From the NCBI GenBank assembly GCA_018873245.2, contig JAEMBT020000002.1, forward strand, positions 1,928,001 through 1,992,000: 64,000 nucleotides of DNA, in the 5' to 3' direction. Below are positions 62,869 through 64,000 of the stretch, in pieces. Below the pieces are notes generated by a model. It did not search any database, was not told the DNA's origin, and saw only the letters and a program-made list of their open reading frames with translations. The position numbers and the translations under genes were made by a program. This DNA is from Archegozetes longisetosus (lineage: Eukaryota > Arthropoda > Arachnida > Sarcoptiformes > Trhypochthoniidae). How positions within the stretch are numbered: the stretch's first letter is position 1; every line of letters starts with the position of its first letter.

Positions 62869-63528
62869 CAGTCATGGAAAAATCTAAAGTACCTACTAAA
62901 TTTGATCTAGTTCCTTATTCTTTAGTTCGATTTTGATTTCAGAAATATGGTTTGTGAGTAATCATGGAAGGAATTGTTTGAAAAATTTTTTCAAAAATTC
63001 ATCGTGGTAAATTTTTTATAACACATATTCTATAACTTGAATACTACAAGGTATATTTCAGATTTAAGGAAATTTTTGAAAAATTACTCAATTGATCGTG
63101 GTAGTTTGTTAAACGTTAATGTAATCAATACAATTCTTACTTAATCGCTGTTTGATTTCTACGTTACTTTTCCCATAAGCTCTAAACTTTATAAATTACC
63201 TGAACTTTAACTCTATTGTATTGATTACATTAACGTTTAACAAACTACCACGATCAATTGAGTAATTTTTCAAAAATTTCATTAAACACGTGTCGACTCA
63301 ATTTCCAAGCTTTACAAAATGGAACCGAAAAATCTGAAATATACCTTGTAGTATTCAAGTTATAGAATATGTGTTATAAAAAATTTACCACGATGAATTT
63401 TTGAAAAAAAGATTTTCAAACAATTCCTTCCATGATTACTCACAAACCATATTTCTGAAATCAAAATCGAACTAAAGAATAAGAAACTAGATCAAATTTA
63501 GTAGGTACTTTAGATTTTTCCATGACTG
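62869..63528. mobile_element. Long-TIR Tc1-type foldback element, 660 bp
   Basis: Ends CAGTCATGGAAAAATCTAAA and complement, flanked by TA, with arms of about 300 bp that are near-complementary. CAGTCATGG is a common type of Tc1 terminus. Non-coding. A truncated sister copy lies at 53669-54041. Confidence 0.8.
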
Positions 63529-64000
63529 TATATATCGTTGAAAAGCATTTTTCATAACTCTTAACAAAACTCGAATGGAAGCTCTAAGGCAAACGGTTTG
63601 AAAGTTACACTGACAAGTCATTAGTTGACATTGATCACTGACCACTATGATATGGGTATTAAAGTAAAGAATATTCAAGGACAAGCTAAACAAATGAGAA
63701 ACCAAATCTTAATTATTTTTTACTTTCGAGATATAAATTCTCGTATATGCGTTTTAGCCACTACAGGCATATGAAAAAATTAAAGTTCTATGAATTTTCA
63801 TTTATGGATTTTTTAAACATACTCTTGATCGTTAGATTATTATGAAACTCTGCTGTCATTTATATCGCACGGTAGTGAAATATTCAGAGTACTTGCCCAA
63901 ATCTGCCGTACGGCCCAAGAGCTCTCGTACATCTTACAAGACTAAAAAGATATATGGAATTTTGAAATTTCGAAATGAGAAGTATGCCTTTTAATTAGAA
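63529..64000. other. Right edge, AT-rich
   Basis: No supported feature up to the end of the window. Confidence 0.4.

Noticed and set aside
1..64000. Bacterial contig or integrated virus
   Set aside because: GT-AG introns, TATA boxes, eukaryotic transposons with matching target-site duplications and animal gene families throughout. No viral or operon structure was seen.

Overview
The window is AT-rich eukaryotic DNA with spliced genes (GT-AG introns), wide gene-poor stretches and many short DNA transposons. The gene set points to an arthropod, most likely a trombidid (chigger or velvet) mite: an Argonaute cluster, a gustatory-receptor-like 7TM protein, a secreted serpin, an SSUH2 gene and a class I terpene synthase. 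Laterally acquired terpene synthases are known from Leptotrombidium and Dinothrombium. The placement is an inference, not a species call.

Left flank (1-11.7 kb): hAT and Tc1/mariner miniature elements with clear target-site duplications, a two-exon gustatory-receptor-like gene (2504-3815, +), a two-exon gene for a small secreted cysteine-rich peptide (6061-6370, -), and a dead Tc1/mariner transposase (7453-8663).

Argonaute palindrome (11.7-36.5 kb): two arms of about 10.4 kb in inverted orientation, separated by about 4 kb. Arm 1 holds a nearly intact Argonaute (-) with one homopolymer frameshift. Arm 2 holds the same gene (+) with two stops and three frameshifts. The spacer holds a third, older Argonaute fragment. 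Each arm also carries a pair of 5S rRNA-like sequences facing each other. Three transposon insertions are present in one arm and absent from the other, so they postdate the duplication.

Middle (36.5-44 kb): a two-exon gene for a type I membrane protein with an EB/EGF-like Cys module (38084-40726, +), flanked by a purine tract and a pyrimidine tract.

Serpin/SSUH2 tandem duplication (44.2-53.4 kb): unit 1 is a dead serpin plus an intact SSUH2. Unit 2 is an intact secreted serpin plus a dead SSUH2. Opposite members of the duplicated pair have been lost.

Right flank (53.5-64 kb): a terpene synthase gene (-; two clear exons plus a likely five-codon first exon with a TATA box), whose introns are rich in hairpins and foldback elements, and two copies of a long-TIR Tc1-type element. 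No tRNA gene, CRISPR array or prokaryotic operon was seen.
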